Shown here one piece after another: positions 1 to 8,022 of a stretch of DNA of 64,000 bases. A program made the position numbers and the translations under genes. A model generated the notes under the pieces. It worked only from the letters and a program-made list of their open reading frames with translations, ran no database searches and was not told the DNA's origin. The stretch is from the NCBI GenBank assembly GCA_903875215.1, contig CAIQVH010000031.1, positions 1 through 64,000 of the forward strand. The letters are read 5' to 3'. Source of the DNA: an uncultured Anaerolineae bacterium. GTDB lineage: Bacteria > Chloroflexota > Anaerolineae > Anaerolineales > Villigracilaceae. Every line of letters begins with the position of its first letter. The first letter of the stretch is position 1.

Positions 1-46
1 GCATGTCATCGCAAAGACAATATATGGCTATAATTTGGGTGTCCAT
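1..46 (-). CDS. Transposase, 5' end only (IS982-like?)
   Basis: The first 15 codons of a minus-strand gene enter the window, reading MDTQIIAIYCLCDDM, preceded by a strong GGAGG ribosome site at about 52-56. This N-terminus resembles IS982-type transposases, which often open with a similar MD-x-x-I-x-AIYC motif. The AT-rich bases to about 145 would then be the IS end outside the gene, but no inverted repeat can be tested because the other end lies outside the window. The family is from memory of its typical N-terminus; the rest of the protein is not visible. Confidence 0.5.
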   Translation of the reverse strand, partial: MDTQIIAIYCLCDDM

Positions 47-208
47 GAGTTCCTCCAGTATTTTTGTGTCGGGAAACCCAACTTTACTGGATACTCATGG
101 ATTTTTGTTAAAGTTCATCTCAAGGTAGCAACTTAGGTTAATTATATATCAGGAAGGGAGTAGAAGGTTCAGCGAAATAGATGAAACCTGCTGTGCACAT
201 CCCAGGGT

Positions 209-214
209 TATAAT
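209..214 (+). promoter_or_regulatory. Possible -10 box for the purH pair
   Basis: TATAAT lies 46 nt before the proposed start at 260. No good -35 box is seen 16-18 nt upstream, so this is a weak promoter call. The rest of 47-259 is AT-rich with no supported gene. Confidence 0.3.
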
Positions 215-259
215 TCCCTCGGCGTGCGCCATATTTTATTGCCAATAAAAGGAAATATC

Positions 260-1435
260 ATGCCTGCCTTCCTGCCCCTGCGTTACGGCACCAACCCGCA
301 ACAAACCCCGGCTCGCGTGTTCATGCGCAATGGATCCGAGCTCCCCATTCGCGTGCTGGGCGGCTCGCCGGGCTACATCAACCTGCTGGATGCGCTCAAC
401 GCCTGGCAGCTGGTTCGCGAGCTGCGGGCTGCCACCGGGTTGCCCGGCGCAGCCTCCTTCAAGCATGTCAGCCCGGCCGGAGCCGCCGTCGGCCTGCCAT
501 TGGATGCAACCCTGAGAAAAGCCTGCTTCGTGGATGATGTAGAGCTCTCACCGCTGGCTGCCGCCTATGCTCGCGCGCGCGGCGCCGACCGGTTATGCTC
601 CTTCGGCGATTTCATCGCCCTTTCCGAGATTGTGGATATTGCCACCGCCCGGCTGATTGCCCGCGAAGTTTCGGATGGCGTGATTGCCCCCGGCTACGAG
701 CCGGCTGCCCTTCAAATTCTTCAGCAAAAAAAACAGGGGAAATATACCCTCATCGAGATCGACCCCGCCTACGAGCCGCCTGTCCTCGAAACCCGCGACG
801 TGTTCGGCCTGACCTTTGAGCAGGGCCGCCACAGCCGTCCTGTTACCCCCGCCGATTTTTCCAACCTTGTCACGCGCCAGAAAACCCTGCCCGCCGCGGC
901 ACTGCGCGACCTGACCATTGCCTGGATTGTGCTCAAGTATACCCAATCCAATTCTGTCGCTTTTGTTGTGGAGGGCCAGACGATTGGGGTGGGTGCGGGA
1001 CAGCAGTCACGCGTTCACTGTGTGCGGCTGGCTGGCCAAAAAGCCGACATCTGGCGGCTGCGCCAGCATCCCGCCGTGCTGACCTTGCCGTTTCGAACCG
1101 GGATCAAGCGCCCAGAACGGGATAACGCCATTGACCAATTCCTGCGCGACGACATCACCCTGCGCGAAAAATCTGCCTGGCCCGAAATCTTCACGGAACT
1201 CCCCCGCCAACTTTCCCCGGAAGAAAAACGCGCCTGGCTTGACGGTCTGAGCGGAGTGGCCCTCGGCTCGGATGCCTTCTTCCCCTTCTCCGACAGCATC
1301 CACCGCGCCGCTGCTTCAGGTGTCCGATATGTCTTTGAACCCGGCGGCTCGGCCCGCGACGCCGAGGTGATCGCTGCCGCTGATGATTATGGCATGACGA
1401 TGGCCTTTACCGGCGTGCGTCTCTTCCACCATTAA
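260..1435 (+). CDS. purH: AICAR transformylase, stand-alone (PurH C-terminal half)
   Basis: Catalyses formyl transfer from 10-formyl-H4folate to AICAR, the ninth step of purine synthesis. The 391-residue product matches only the transformylase half of bifunctional PurH: it opens with LRYGTNPQQ, carries the catalytic Lys-His in SFKHVSPAGAAV (about residues 65-76), and ends with the conserved FPFSDSIH, EPGGS and TGVRLFHH stretches. ATG at 260 is chosen because AAAAGGAAA lies just upstream and the protein begins directly at the family motif. An in-frame ATG at 224 adds 12 residues without support. The cyclohydrolase half follows 26 nt downstream as its own gene, so domain order is reversed relative to the usual fused protein. 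Confidence 0.93.
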   Translation: MPAFLPLRYGTNPQQTPARVFMRNGSELPIRVLGGSPGYINLLDALNAWQLVRELRAATGLPGAASFKHVSPAGAAVGLPLDATLRKACFVDDVELSPLAAAYARARGADRLCSFGDFIALSEIVDIATARLIAREVSDGVIAPGYEPAALQILQQKKQGKYTLIEIDPAYEPPVLETRDVFGLTFEQGRHSRPVTPADFSNLVTRQKTLPAAALRDLTIAWIVLKYTQSNSVAFVVEGQTIGVGAGQQSRVHCVRLAGQKADIWRLRQHPAVLTLPFRTGIKRPERDNAIDQFLRDDITLREKSAWPEIFTELPRQLSPEEKRAWLDGLSGVALGSDAFFPFSDSIHRAAASGVRYVFEPGGSARDAEVIAAADDYGMTMAFTGVRLFHH

Positions 1436-1461
1436 CCCCCGCTGCCAGATAGGAAAACTCC

Positions 1462-2037
1462 ATGCCCATTGCCATTCTTTCTGTCCACGATAAAACCGGC
1501 CTGCTGGATTTTGCCAGCGGCCTGGCACGCCTCGGCTGGAAACTGCTCGCCTCGGGCGGAACCGCCAAACTCCTGCGCGAGCACCAGATCGAAGTCACCG
1601 AAGTGGCTGAGTACACCCACTCGCCAGAAATCCTGGGCGGGCGGGTGAAAACATTGCATCCGGCCATCCATGGCGGGTTGTTGGCCCGTCCCACCAGCGC
1701 CGACCGCCAGGAATTGCTCAACCTGGGCTGGGATTATATTGACCTGGTAGCTGTCAATCTCTATCCTTTTGCCGCCACGATCGCCAGAGCGGGTGTTACA
1801 GAGCAGGAAATCATCGAAAATATTGATATCGGCGGGGTGACGTTGATCCGCGCGGCGGCCAAGAATCACGCCCGGGTGACGCTGGTCTGCGACCCGGCGG
1901 ACTATGCTGCGGTGCTGGCGGCGCTTTCCAGCGGGGAGATTGCGCTGGAGATGCGCTATAAGCTGGCAGTGCGGGGCTTCCAGCTGACAGCGCAGTATGA
2001 TTCTTTAATCGCAGAAACGCTTGCCCGGCGAATCTGA
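1462..2037 (+). CDS. purH: IMP cyclohydrolase, stand-alone (PurH N-terminal half)
   Basis: Closes FAICAR to IMP, the last purine step. The 191-residue product is a single MGS-like domain with the PurH signatures SVHDKTGL near the N-terminus, LLASGGTAK, GGRVKTLHPAIHGGLLAR (about residues 58-75) and DLVAVNLYPF. It ends where the linker to the transformylase domain would begin in fused PurH, so it is complete rather than truncated. AGGAAAA precedes the ATG. Its position right after the transformylase gene suggests co-transcription, so both halves should be made together. Confidence 0.92.
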   Translation: MPIAILSVHDKTGLLDFASGLARLGWKLLASGGTAKLLREHQIEVTEVAEYTHSPEILGGRVKTLHPAIHGGLLARPTSADRQELLNLGWDYIDLVAVNLYPFAATIARAGVTEQEIIENIDIGGVTLIRAAAKNHARVTLVCDPADYAAVLAALSSGEIALEMRYKLAVRGFQLTAQYDSLIAETLARRI

Positions 2038-2068
2038 TTCCCCATCGGGCAGTTTTCTCCCCGCTGGT

Positions 2069-2341
2069 TCAGCCTCCCGTGATTGAAGGCAGAATCTTGA
2101 TCACGTCCCCGGCTTGCAGCGGAGTTTCCAGCCCTTGCAGGTCGCGCATGTTGTCACTGTTGACGAAAAGGTTAATGTGGCGGCGCAGTTTGCCGCTGCT
2201 GTCGAACAGGTGGCTGCGCAGAAGCGGATATTGTGTCGTCAGTCCGTCCAGGGCTGCGGCCACGGTTTCACCGGGCACGCTGACTTCGGTCTGGTTGTTT
2301 AGGTAATATTTGAACAGGGTGGGAACACGCAGGGTGGGCAT
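2069..2341 (-). CDS. MoaD/ThiS-type ubiquitin-like sulfur carrier
   Basis: A 90-residue beta-grasp protein that starts MPTLRVPTLF and ends PSITGG. The terminal Gly-Gly is the site that is adenylated and thiocarboxylated in MoaD, ThiS and archaeal-type small modifiers. The spacing LFVNSDNMRDLQGLETPLQAG before the hydrophobic end fits MoaD/ThiS. An upstream in-frame ATG at 2407 would add 22 residues but overlaps the -35 box of the divergent promoter and has no ribosome site; 2341 gives the family's usual length. No moa or thi partner genes lie nearby, so the sulfur acceptor is unknown. It converges on purH with only 31 nt between stops. Confidence 0.8.
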   Translation of the reverse strand: MPTLRVPTLFKYYLNNQTEVSVPGETVAAALDGLTTQYPLLRSHLFDSSGKLRRHINLFVNSDNMRDLQGLETPLQAGDVIKILPSITGG

Positions 2342-2400
2342 GGCAGGTTCTATTTTATCAAAAAAGAAATCGGGTTTGGAGTCCGCATCCATTATTCGTG

Positions 2401-2429
2401 TTGACATTCTTCAGCAGGAGGCCTATAAT
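2401..2429 (+). promoter_or_regulatory. Consensus sigma-70 promoter of the TetR/ABC operon
   Basis: TTGACA (2401-2406), exactly 17 nt, then TATAAT (2424-2429): a full match to the housekeeping consensus. Transcription should start near 2436, about 40 nt before the tetR start codon. Confidence 0.85.
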
Positions 2430-2441
2430 TTCCAACGATAA

Positions 2442-2462
2442 ATAAACCGACAGTCGGTTTAT
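2442..2462 (+). promoter_or_regulatory. TetR-family operator (perfect 10-1-10 palindrome)
   Basis: ATAAACCGAC, one A, then GTCGGTTTAT is a perfect 21-bp inverted repeat about 6-26 nt downstream of the predicted start site and 14 nt before tetR. The place and size fit autorepression by the TetR protein at 2477. Confidence 0.85.
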
Positions 2463-2476
2463 GAAAGAGCAGGAAT

Positions 2477-3178
2477 ATGGCGAGAATTGTCAAGGAAGAA
2501 GATTATACCGCCCGGCGCAATGAAATTTTGGGGGTAGCCCGCCAGCTGGTGTATACGCGGGGCTACGAGCAAATGTCCATTCAGGAAATTCTGGATGCGT
2601 TGAAGATATCGAAGGGGGCTTTTTATCATTATTTCGATTCCAAGCCTGCCCTGCTCGAAGCGCTGATTGACCGGATGGGGGAGGAAGCCTTGGCGCATTT
2701 TCTACCGCTGATGGATGCTCCCGCGCTGACGGCGCTGGAAAAACTTAACCAATACTTCAGCAGCGCTCTGGCCTGGAAAACGACGCAAAAGGAGTACCTG
2801 CTGGCACTGCTGCGGGTCTGGTACTCGGACGATAACGCCATTATCCGTCAAAAAGTGCTGGGCAAGATGCTCAAATGGGTGGCGCCGTCTTTCGCGCGCG
2901 TGGTGCGGCAGGGCATTGCCGAAGGCACACTTTCCACGGAGTTTCCGGAACAGGCCACCGAAATCAGTCTGCATTTGATCCACGCGCTGGGAGATAAGTT
3001 TGGCGATATCATCCTGGGACGCGAAAAGGAGGCCGTCATCCTGACCGCCGATGAGAAGTTCCGCATTATGAATGGCGCGGTTTCTGCATATCGAGACTCG
3101 CTGGAGCGTGTGTTGGGCGCTTCCGCTGGTTCGATCGAGTTAATGGACGCTGCCTCAATCCGAATATGGGTTGAGTAG
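2477..3178 (+). CDS. TetR/AcrR family transcriptional repressor
   Basis: 233 residues, longer than the usual 190-210. The N-terminal helix-turn-helix is clear: QEILDALKISKGAFYHYF at about residues 37-54, the hallmark TetR recognition region. The C-terminal ligand-binding part is not recognisable. The gene sits 14 nt after a perfect palindrome and a consensus promoter, and 20 nt before the first permease gene, so it most likely represses its own operon and is released by a compound that the ABC system exports. AGGAAT precedes the ATG. Confidence 0.9.
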   Translation: MARIVKEEDYTARRNEILGVARQLVYTRGYEQMSIQEILDALKISKGAFYHYFDSKPALLEALIDRMGEEALAHFLPLMDAPALTALEKLNQYFSSALAWKTTQKEYLLALLRVWYSDDNAIIRQKVLGKMLKWVAPSFARVVRQGIAEGTLSTEFPEQATEISLHLIHALGDKFGDIILGREKEAVILTADEKFRIMNGAVSAYRDSLERVLGASAGSIELMDAASIRIWVE

Positions 3179-3198
3179 TTATTTTGAAAGGAGCAACA

Positions 3199-4428
3199 AT
3201 GATCTTTTACCTGCGCCTGGCATGGCGCAACATTTGGCGGCATAAACGCCGCACAGTCATCATCGTCCTGGCGATGTCGCTGACCCTGGCCTTGATGATT
3301 TTTTACGACGGCTTGATGAATGGCTTCACCGATGCCATTTATGGCAATGCCGTCAAGGTGCTGGGAGGCAACATTCAAGTCCATTCCCAGGGCTACCGCG
3401 CTGAGGCGAGTTCTAAACCGCTTCTGGCGCTGGCTGATCCGCAAGCGGTGGTTCAGGCTGCCGAGGCCAATTCCACTACCCTGGCCGCCACTCAGCGCAT
3501 CACCACCGGCGGATTGGTCACCAGCCGCGAGGGTGCATTTGCAGTGGGCATTACCGGCGTGGAGCCTGAAAAAGAGTTGAACGTGAACATCATCGGGCAG
3601 AATGTCACAGAGGGGCGCAATCTTGCCAGTGATGATCTGGATAGTATCTTGATCGGAAAAGGTCTGGCCGAGGCGATGGGCGTCAAAGTGGGCGACCGCA
3701 TCACGATGGTGGGTAGTTCCCAGCACGATCAGGTTCGGCAGCGCACGATGACCATCGTCGGCATTTTCGATCTCGGCATGGCTGATATTGAGAAGCAAAG
3801 CGTTTACATCTCGCTCGGCGAAGCCCAGGCGTTGTACGGCGTGACCGGTTCCACCGAAGTGGCGGTTTTTCTCCAGCATCTCGGCCAGGAAAACGAAGTC
3901 ATCGGCAGCATGAAATCTTCCCTGCCGACCGGCTACGAAATCGAATCGTTCGAAGCGAACTATCCTGACCTGGCCTCGGCCATCAACACCAAGGGCGGCG
4001 TGATGAACATTTTCAGCGTCATCATCATCGCCATTGCAGGCGTGGGTATCCTCAACCTGCTGCTGATGGCGGTCTATGAACGTACTCGCGAGATTGGCGT
4101 GCTCGGCGCGATGGGCCTGAAACCGCATCAGATTTCCTTGCTGTTTGTGCTGGAGGGAATCATGATCGGGGTGGTGGGCATTGCGGTGGGGATTCTCTTC
4201 GGGCTGGCCTTAAACGGCTACCTGATGAAAGTGGGCCTGGACTTTGGCAATTTATCCAGCGCTGCAAGTTATATGGCGCTGGTACAGGGCCGCGCATACC
4301 CCACCTGGGGCATTGAGAAGTTGTTCATGCGCGCCTCCACCATCCTGATTGTCTCCGCGCTGGCAGCGTTGATCCCCGCCTATGAAGCCGGGCAACGCGA
4401 ACCTGCCGAAGCTCTGCATTTTGTATGA
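3199..4428 (+). CDS. ABC transporter permease, FtsX/MacB type (first)
   Basis: 409-residue inner-membrane permease. There is one N-terminal membrane helix after a basic stretch (WRNIWRHKRRTVII), a long extracytoplasmic core (residues about 45-260, MacB-like), then three helices with the family hallmark ERTREIGVLGAMG and a C-terminal PAYEAGQREPAEAL. This layout is shared by MacB, LolC/E and FtsX-type transporters that move substrates across the envelope or act mechanically. ATG at 3199 follows AAAGGAG; the TTG at 3184 is less likely. It pairs with the next gene to form a heterodimer. Confidence 0.9.
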   Translation: MIFYLRLAWRNIWRHKRRTVIIVLAMSLTLALMIFYDGLMNGFTDAIYGNAVKVLGGNIQVHSQGYRAEASSKPLLALADPQAVVQAAEANSTTLAATQRITTGGLVTSREGAFAVGITGVEPEKELNVNIIGQNVTEGRNLASDDLDSILIGKGLAEAMGVKVGDRITMVGSSQHDQVRQRTMTIVGIFDLGMADIEKQSVYISLGEAQALYGVTGSTEVAVFLQHLGQENEVIGSMKSSLPTGYEIESFEANYPDLASAINTKGGVMNIFSVIIIAIAGVGILNLLLMAVYERTREIGVLGAMGLKPHQISLLFVLEGIMIGVVGIAVGILFGLALNGYLMKVGLDFGNLSSAASYMALVQGRAYPTWGIEKLFMRASTILIVSALAALIPAYEAGQREPAEALHFV

Positions 4429-4436
4429 GGTGAGCC

Positions 4437-5657
4437 GTGATACAAATATTCAAAATGGCTTTTCGCGATTTAGGCCGTAACCGCCGCCGCAGCTTCTTTT
4501 CTGCACTGGCGGTGGCGATTGGCCTCGCGCTGCTGATGCTGATGTCCTCTGTCATTGCTGGTGAGATGGGCAGCGCCATCGAATCTGCCATCCGGCTTTC
4601 CAGCGGGCACATTCAAATCCGCGCAGCAACGTATAACGAGAACAAATCCAGCCTAAAATGGGAAGATTTGGTTGCAGACCCCGAAAAGGTTGCCAGCCAG
4701 ATTGCCGCCTATAGCCAGGTCAAGGCGGCCACGCCGCGCCTGTACGCCAGCGGATTCCTTTCCTCGGGCACTCAATCTGCCGGGGCCAGGATCACGGGTA
4801 TTGACCCGCTCTCTCCGGCCAGCGATCCCTACCGCGCCGGCCTGATCAGCGGAGAATATCTCAGCCCCGATGACCACGACTCCGTCCTGATCGGCAAACC
4901 GATGGCGGAAAAATTGAATTTGAGCGCCGGGGACAAAGTCAGCCTTTCGCTCAATACCGCAGATGGCAACGTGCAGGAGCAAACCTTCACCGTGAAAGGC
5001 ATCTACACTACCGATACTTATGGTTTCGATAGCGCCACAATTTTCCTGCCGCTGGCAAAAGCCCAGGCGCTCACCCAGACCGAGAATCACGCCAGCACGA
5101 TTTTTGTCCTGCTCAACGACACTTCTCTGACCGATCTGGTCGTCCCGGCGCTCACGGTTCCCGCCAACCTGCAAATCAAAACCTGGCGCGAACTGAATGC
5201 CCTGTTTGTGGAGTGGGAGACGATGGCCCAGAGTTACATTGGTATTTTCTACATGATCATCCTGGCCATCACCGCCTCGGTCATCATCAACACGCTGATC
5301 ATGTCGGTCTACGAGCGCACACGCGAGATTGGCATTCTCTCCGCCATTGGCATGCGCGGCAGCCGGATTTTGGGCCTGTTCCTGGCCGAATCCTCCCTGC
5401 TGGCGGTCGGCGGCGTGATCATGGGCTTGCTGCTGGGCGTGTTGGCGATTTACCTGTTCAACATCAACGGGTTCTATATTGGCAACATGGGCCTGACCGG
5501 CATCCTGGTCACCGACACCATCCGCGCCAAACTGACCCTCGACAATACCATCAATGTGACCGTGATGACCTTCATCGTCACCATCCTCTCGGGCCTGGTG
5601 CCTGCCATCACCGCCTCGCGCCTCGAACCGGTCGCCGCGCTGCGGGCTGAAAAATAA
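4437..5657 (+). CDS. ABC transporter permease, FtsX/MacB type (second)
   Basis: 406 residues with the same plan as its upstream neighbour: basic N-terminus (FRDLGRNRRRSFF), one helix, a large core, three C-terminal helices and the motif ERTREIGILSAIGMRG. It starts at GTG 4437, 8 nt after the upstream stop, with GAGGTGAG as ribosome site. The two permeases differ enough to be an old heterodimeric pair. With the ATPase and membrane-fusion lipoprotein downstream they form one export system. Confidence 0.9.
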   Translation: MIQIFKMAFRDLGRNRRRSFFSALAVAIGLALLMLMSSVIAGEMGSAIESAIRLSSGHIQIRAATYNENKSSLKWEDLVADPEKVASQIAAYSQVKAATPRLYASGFLSSGTQSAGARITGIDPLSPASDPYRAGLISGEYLSPDDHDSVLIGKPMAEKLNLSAGDKVSLSLNTADGNVQEQTFTVKGIYTTDTYGFDSATIFLPLAKAQALTQTENHASTIFVLLNDTSLTDLVVPALTVPANLQIKTWRELNALFVEWETMAQSYIGIFYMIILAITASVIINTLIMSVYERTREIGILSAIGMRGSRILGLFLAESSLLAVGGVIMGLLLGVLAIYLFNINGFYIGNMGLTGILVTDTIRAKLTLDNTINVTVMTFIVTILSGLVPAITASRLEPVAALRAEK

Positions 5658-5738
5658 CATCTCCCCCTTTTCATCCCTCCATTTTTCGCAAGCTACAGTG
5701 GAAAACGGCGGGAGACGAGGGGGGCAGGAGAAAATCTC

Positions 5739-6413
5739 ATGGAAGTCGTAAAAATTGAAAACATCACCCGTGTTTATAAAGTCGGACAGATCGAAACGCA
5801 CGCCCTGCGCGGCGTCAACCTGACCATCGAAAATGGAGAATTTACCGCCCTGGTCGGCCCTTCCGGCTCGGGGAAAACCACCCTGCTGCAAATGATCGGC
5901 TGCCTCGACCAGCCCAGCACTGGCCGCGTCTTCGTGGATGGGAAAGATGTCACCACCCTGAATCGCAACCAGCGCGCCGACATGCGCAAAGGTCACATTG
6001 GGTTTATTTTCCAGTTCTTTGCGCTGATCCCCACCCTGAGCGCCTACGAAAACATTGAAATGCCGCTGCTGCTCAACGGTCACAGCCCCGCCGAGCGCAA
6101 GGCGCGCGTGGAAGAACTGCTTCAGGCCGTTGACCTGGCCGATCGCGCCAACAACCGCCCCGACCAGCTTTCCGGCGGCCAGCAGCAGCGCGTCGCCATT
6201 GCCCGTGCCCTGGCTCCCAAACCGGCCCTGATCCTGGCCGACGAACCGACCGCCAACCTAGACACGGCCAACGGTGAACAGGTCATGGAGATCATGACTC
6301 GTCTGAATAAAGAAACCGGCGTGACCTTCGTTTTTGCCACCCACGATCCGCGCGTCATCAAATACGCCCGCCGAGTCGTCACCTTGCGCGACGGCCTTGT
6401 GGTGCAGGCCTGA
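5739..6413 (+). CDS. ABC transporter ATPase, LolD/MacB type
   Basis: 224-residue nucleotide-binding subunit. Walker [10 protein letters not shown] is at residues 40-48, the Q-loop in [14 protein letters not shown], the signature [14 protein letters not shown] and the Walker [13 protein letters not shown] follow in order. The family drives FtsX/MacB permeases. The 81-nt gap before it is unusually long for this operon and holds a pyrimidine-rich left and purine-rich right half (5660-5735) that can pair imperfectly. Confidence 0.93.
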   Translation: MEVVKIENITRVYKVGQIETHALRGVNLTIENGEFTALVGPSGSGKTTLLQMIGCLDQPSTGRVFVDGKDVTTLNRNQRADMRKGHIGFIFQFFALIPTLSAYENIEMPLLLNGHSPAERKARVEELLQAVDLADRANNRPDQLSGGQQQRVAIARALAPKPALILADEPTANLDTANGEQVMEIMTRLNKETGVTFVFATHDPRVIKYARRVVTLRDGLVVQA

Positions 6414-6518
6414 CAAGTCGGATAGTTTTCGAGAGTGTTCCCCCGGTAAATTGTCGGAAATTCAACTTCCCGATAGTTGTTTCTATTCAGAAGCCGGCGG
6501 GAACCCAGGAGTCTCAGA

Positions 6519-7700
6519 ATGAAATTTGGAAATTATTTATTGGTTGCGTGCGTGGCGGCTCTGGCTCTGGCAGCCTGCGGCGCGCAAGGTGGCGGCAATG
6601 GCCAACCTCTCCCGACCGTGGTGTTGGGTAACGCTACCCCGCAGGCTGCGGCGCCCGCGTTGGGAGGGGGCGTAACAGCCTCGGGCAACGTTGTCGCAGC
6701 ACAAGAAGCCAGCATGGCATTCACCACCGGCGGCACGGTCAGCCAGGTGTATGTGGCGGTGGGGGATAAGGTTCAGCCGGGTGATTTGCTGGTCGAATTG
6801 GATAATACGACCCTGCAGCTGGATGTTGCTCAGGCGGAACGCACCCTGCGTGAGCTGACTTCACCCACGGCTGTTGCGGCCGCCTCACAGGTGGTGGCAA
6901 CGACCCGCAAGGCGCTCGAAGATGCCCAGGATAAGGCCGAAGGTCTGTTCTACCCGCGCGCATCAGATACGATGATCGATAACACCCAGGCCGAGATTGA
7001 CCTGGCCCGGGAAGCGCTGGCGCGCGCCACGAAGGCCTACGGGTCAGTGAAAGATCTCGAAGATGGAGATACCAAGAAGGCCTCGCGCCTGTTGGCGTTG
7101 ACGAATGCCCAGCTGTACCTCAACTCGTTGGTGGCCAAGTACAACTGGTATGCCGGCACTCCAACTGCCACCGATGCCGCTGTGACTCAGGCCAATCTCG
7201 ATACCGCCAGGGCTGCTTTTCAGGAGGCGCAGTGGTACTATTCAGCGCTGAAAGGCGAACAGCTGGATTCTGCTGCGACCGGCGCTAAACTGGCCCAACT
7301 GCAGGCGGCTCGTGATGCTGTCACGCTCGCTCACCAGCGTTTCGCAGCCAGCCGGCTGGTGGCCTCCATTCCCGGCACGGTGATTCAGCTGAATCTGACC
7401 GTTGGGGAATATGCGTCTCCGGCACAGGTGCAGGTGGTGATCAGTGATGTGGATCATCTCAAGGTCGAAACCACCGATCTGAGCGAACGGGATGTGACGC
7501 AGGTGGCCATAGGTCAGCCGGTCAGCATTTTCATTGAGGCGCTGAATATGACCATCCCTGGCCAGGTGGAATTAATTGCGCCGGTTTCCAACACCCTGGG
7601 CGGTGACGTGGTCTATCGCACCACGATTGCGCTTGAGACACCTTTCCCCGCAGGGCTGCGCGCCGGCATGAGCGCGGATGTGCAGTTCGAAGCGCAGTAA
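6519..7700 (+). CDS. HlyD/RND-type membrane-fusion lipoprotein
   Basis: 393 residues. The signal peptide ends in the lipobox LAAC, so the protein is probably lipid-anchored on the outer face of the membrane. The barrel-sandwich part follows, with a lipoyl-like half QVYVAVGDKVQPGDLLVELD and its partner ASIPGTVIQLNLTVGEY flanking a helical hairpin of about 180 residues. The beta-barrel comes next (VSIFIEALNMTIPGQVELI). Such adaptors work with MacB-type permeases. ATG at 6519 follows AGGAG; an upstream ATG at 6477 would spoil the signal peptide. Last gene of the TetR operon. Confidence 0.9.
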   Translation: MKFGNYLLVACVAALALAACGAQGGGNGQPLPTVVLGNATPQAAAPALGGGVTASGNVVAAQEASMAFTTGGTVSQVYVAVGDKVQPGDLLVELDNTTLQLDVAQAERTLRELTSPTAVAAASQVVATTRKALEDAQDKAEGLFYPRASDTMIDNTQAEIDLAREALARATKAYGSVKDLEDGDTKKASRLLALTNAQLYLNSLVAKYNWYAGTPTATDAAVTQANLDTARAAFQEAQWYYSALKGEQLDSAATGAKLAQLQAARDAVTLAHQRFAASRLVASIPGTVIQLNLTVGEYASPAQVQVVISDVDHLKVETTDLSERDVTQVAIGQPVSIFIEALNMTIPGQVELIAPVSNTLGGDVVYRTTIALETPFPAGLRAGMSADVQFEAQ

Positions 7701-7726
7701 ATTCTTAGTGCGGTTGTTTGATCCAG

Positions 7727-7757
7727 CGTCCGGGGCCTGCCAACCCCGGACGTTTTG
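7727..7757 (+). terminator. Intrinsic terminator of the TetR/ABC operon
   Basis: CGTCCGGGG and CCCCGGACG form a 9-bp stem with an 8-nt loop, followed by TTTTGTCTT, 27 nt after the last stop codon. Confidence 0.85.
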
Positions 7758-7767
7758 TCTTGGTCAG

Positions 7768-7800
7768 GCAAAAAAGCCGGCCCGCTTGGACGGGCCGGCT
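7768..7800 (-). terminator. Intrinsic terminator downstream of tRNA-Gly
   Basis: On the minus strand AGCCGGCCCG and CGGGCCGGCT pair perfectly and are followed by a run of T (7770-7775). It lies 70 nt beyond the tRNA 3' end. Between the two, 7801-7869 shows no other feature. Confidence 0.8.
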
Positions 7801-7869
7801 GTAAAAAAAAGACACACCATCATCAGGCGTGTCTGGGAAAAATGGCTTTCGGAGGATTGAACTTGACAG

Positions 7870-7941
7870 AGCGGGTGATCGGATTCGAACCGACGATATC
7901 TTGCTTGGGAAGCAAGCGTTCTACCACTGAACTACACCCGC
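7870..7941 (-). tRNA. tRNA-Gly, anticodon CCC
   Basis: 72-nt cloverleaf on the minus strand: 7-bp acceptor GCGGGTG/CACCCGC, D-arm GTTC-AGTGGTA-GAAC, anticodon stem CTTGC/GCAAG with loop TTCCCAA (anticodon CCC), T-arm with TTCGAAT, discriminator T. The 3' CCA is not encoded. It reads GGG codons. Confidence 0.95.
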
Positions 7942-8022
7942 GTTGCATAATATGGCCAGCATTATAGCATGCCGAATTAATCTGTCAAGCGTTCCGGCCG
8001 GTTGAAAAGGTGTGATTCCCTG

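Noticed and set aside
2342..2407. Longer start of the MoaD/ThiS-like gene at 2407
   Set aside because: It would overlap the -35 box of the divergent promoter, lacks a ribosome site and exceeds the family length.
2848..4128. Long minus-strand frame opposite tetR and the first permease
   Set aside because: Low-complexity His/Asp/Gln-rich translation typical of a shadow frame, against two well-supported genes.
4653..6083. Long open frame on the minus strand opposite the second permease and the ATPase
   Set aside because: It is antisense to two clear ABC genes, has no ribosome site and no recognisable domain; GC-rich codon bias keeps the frame open.
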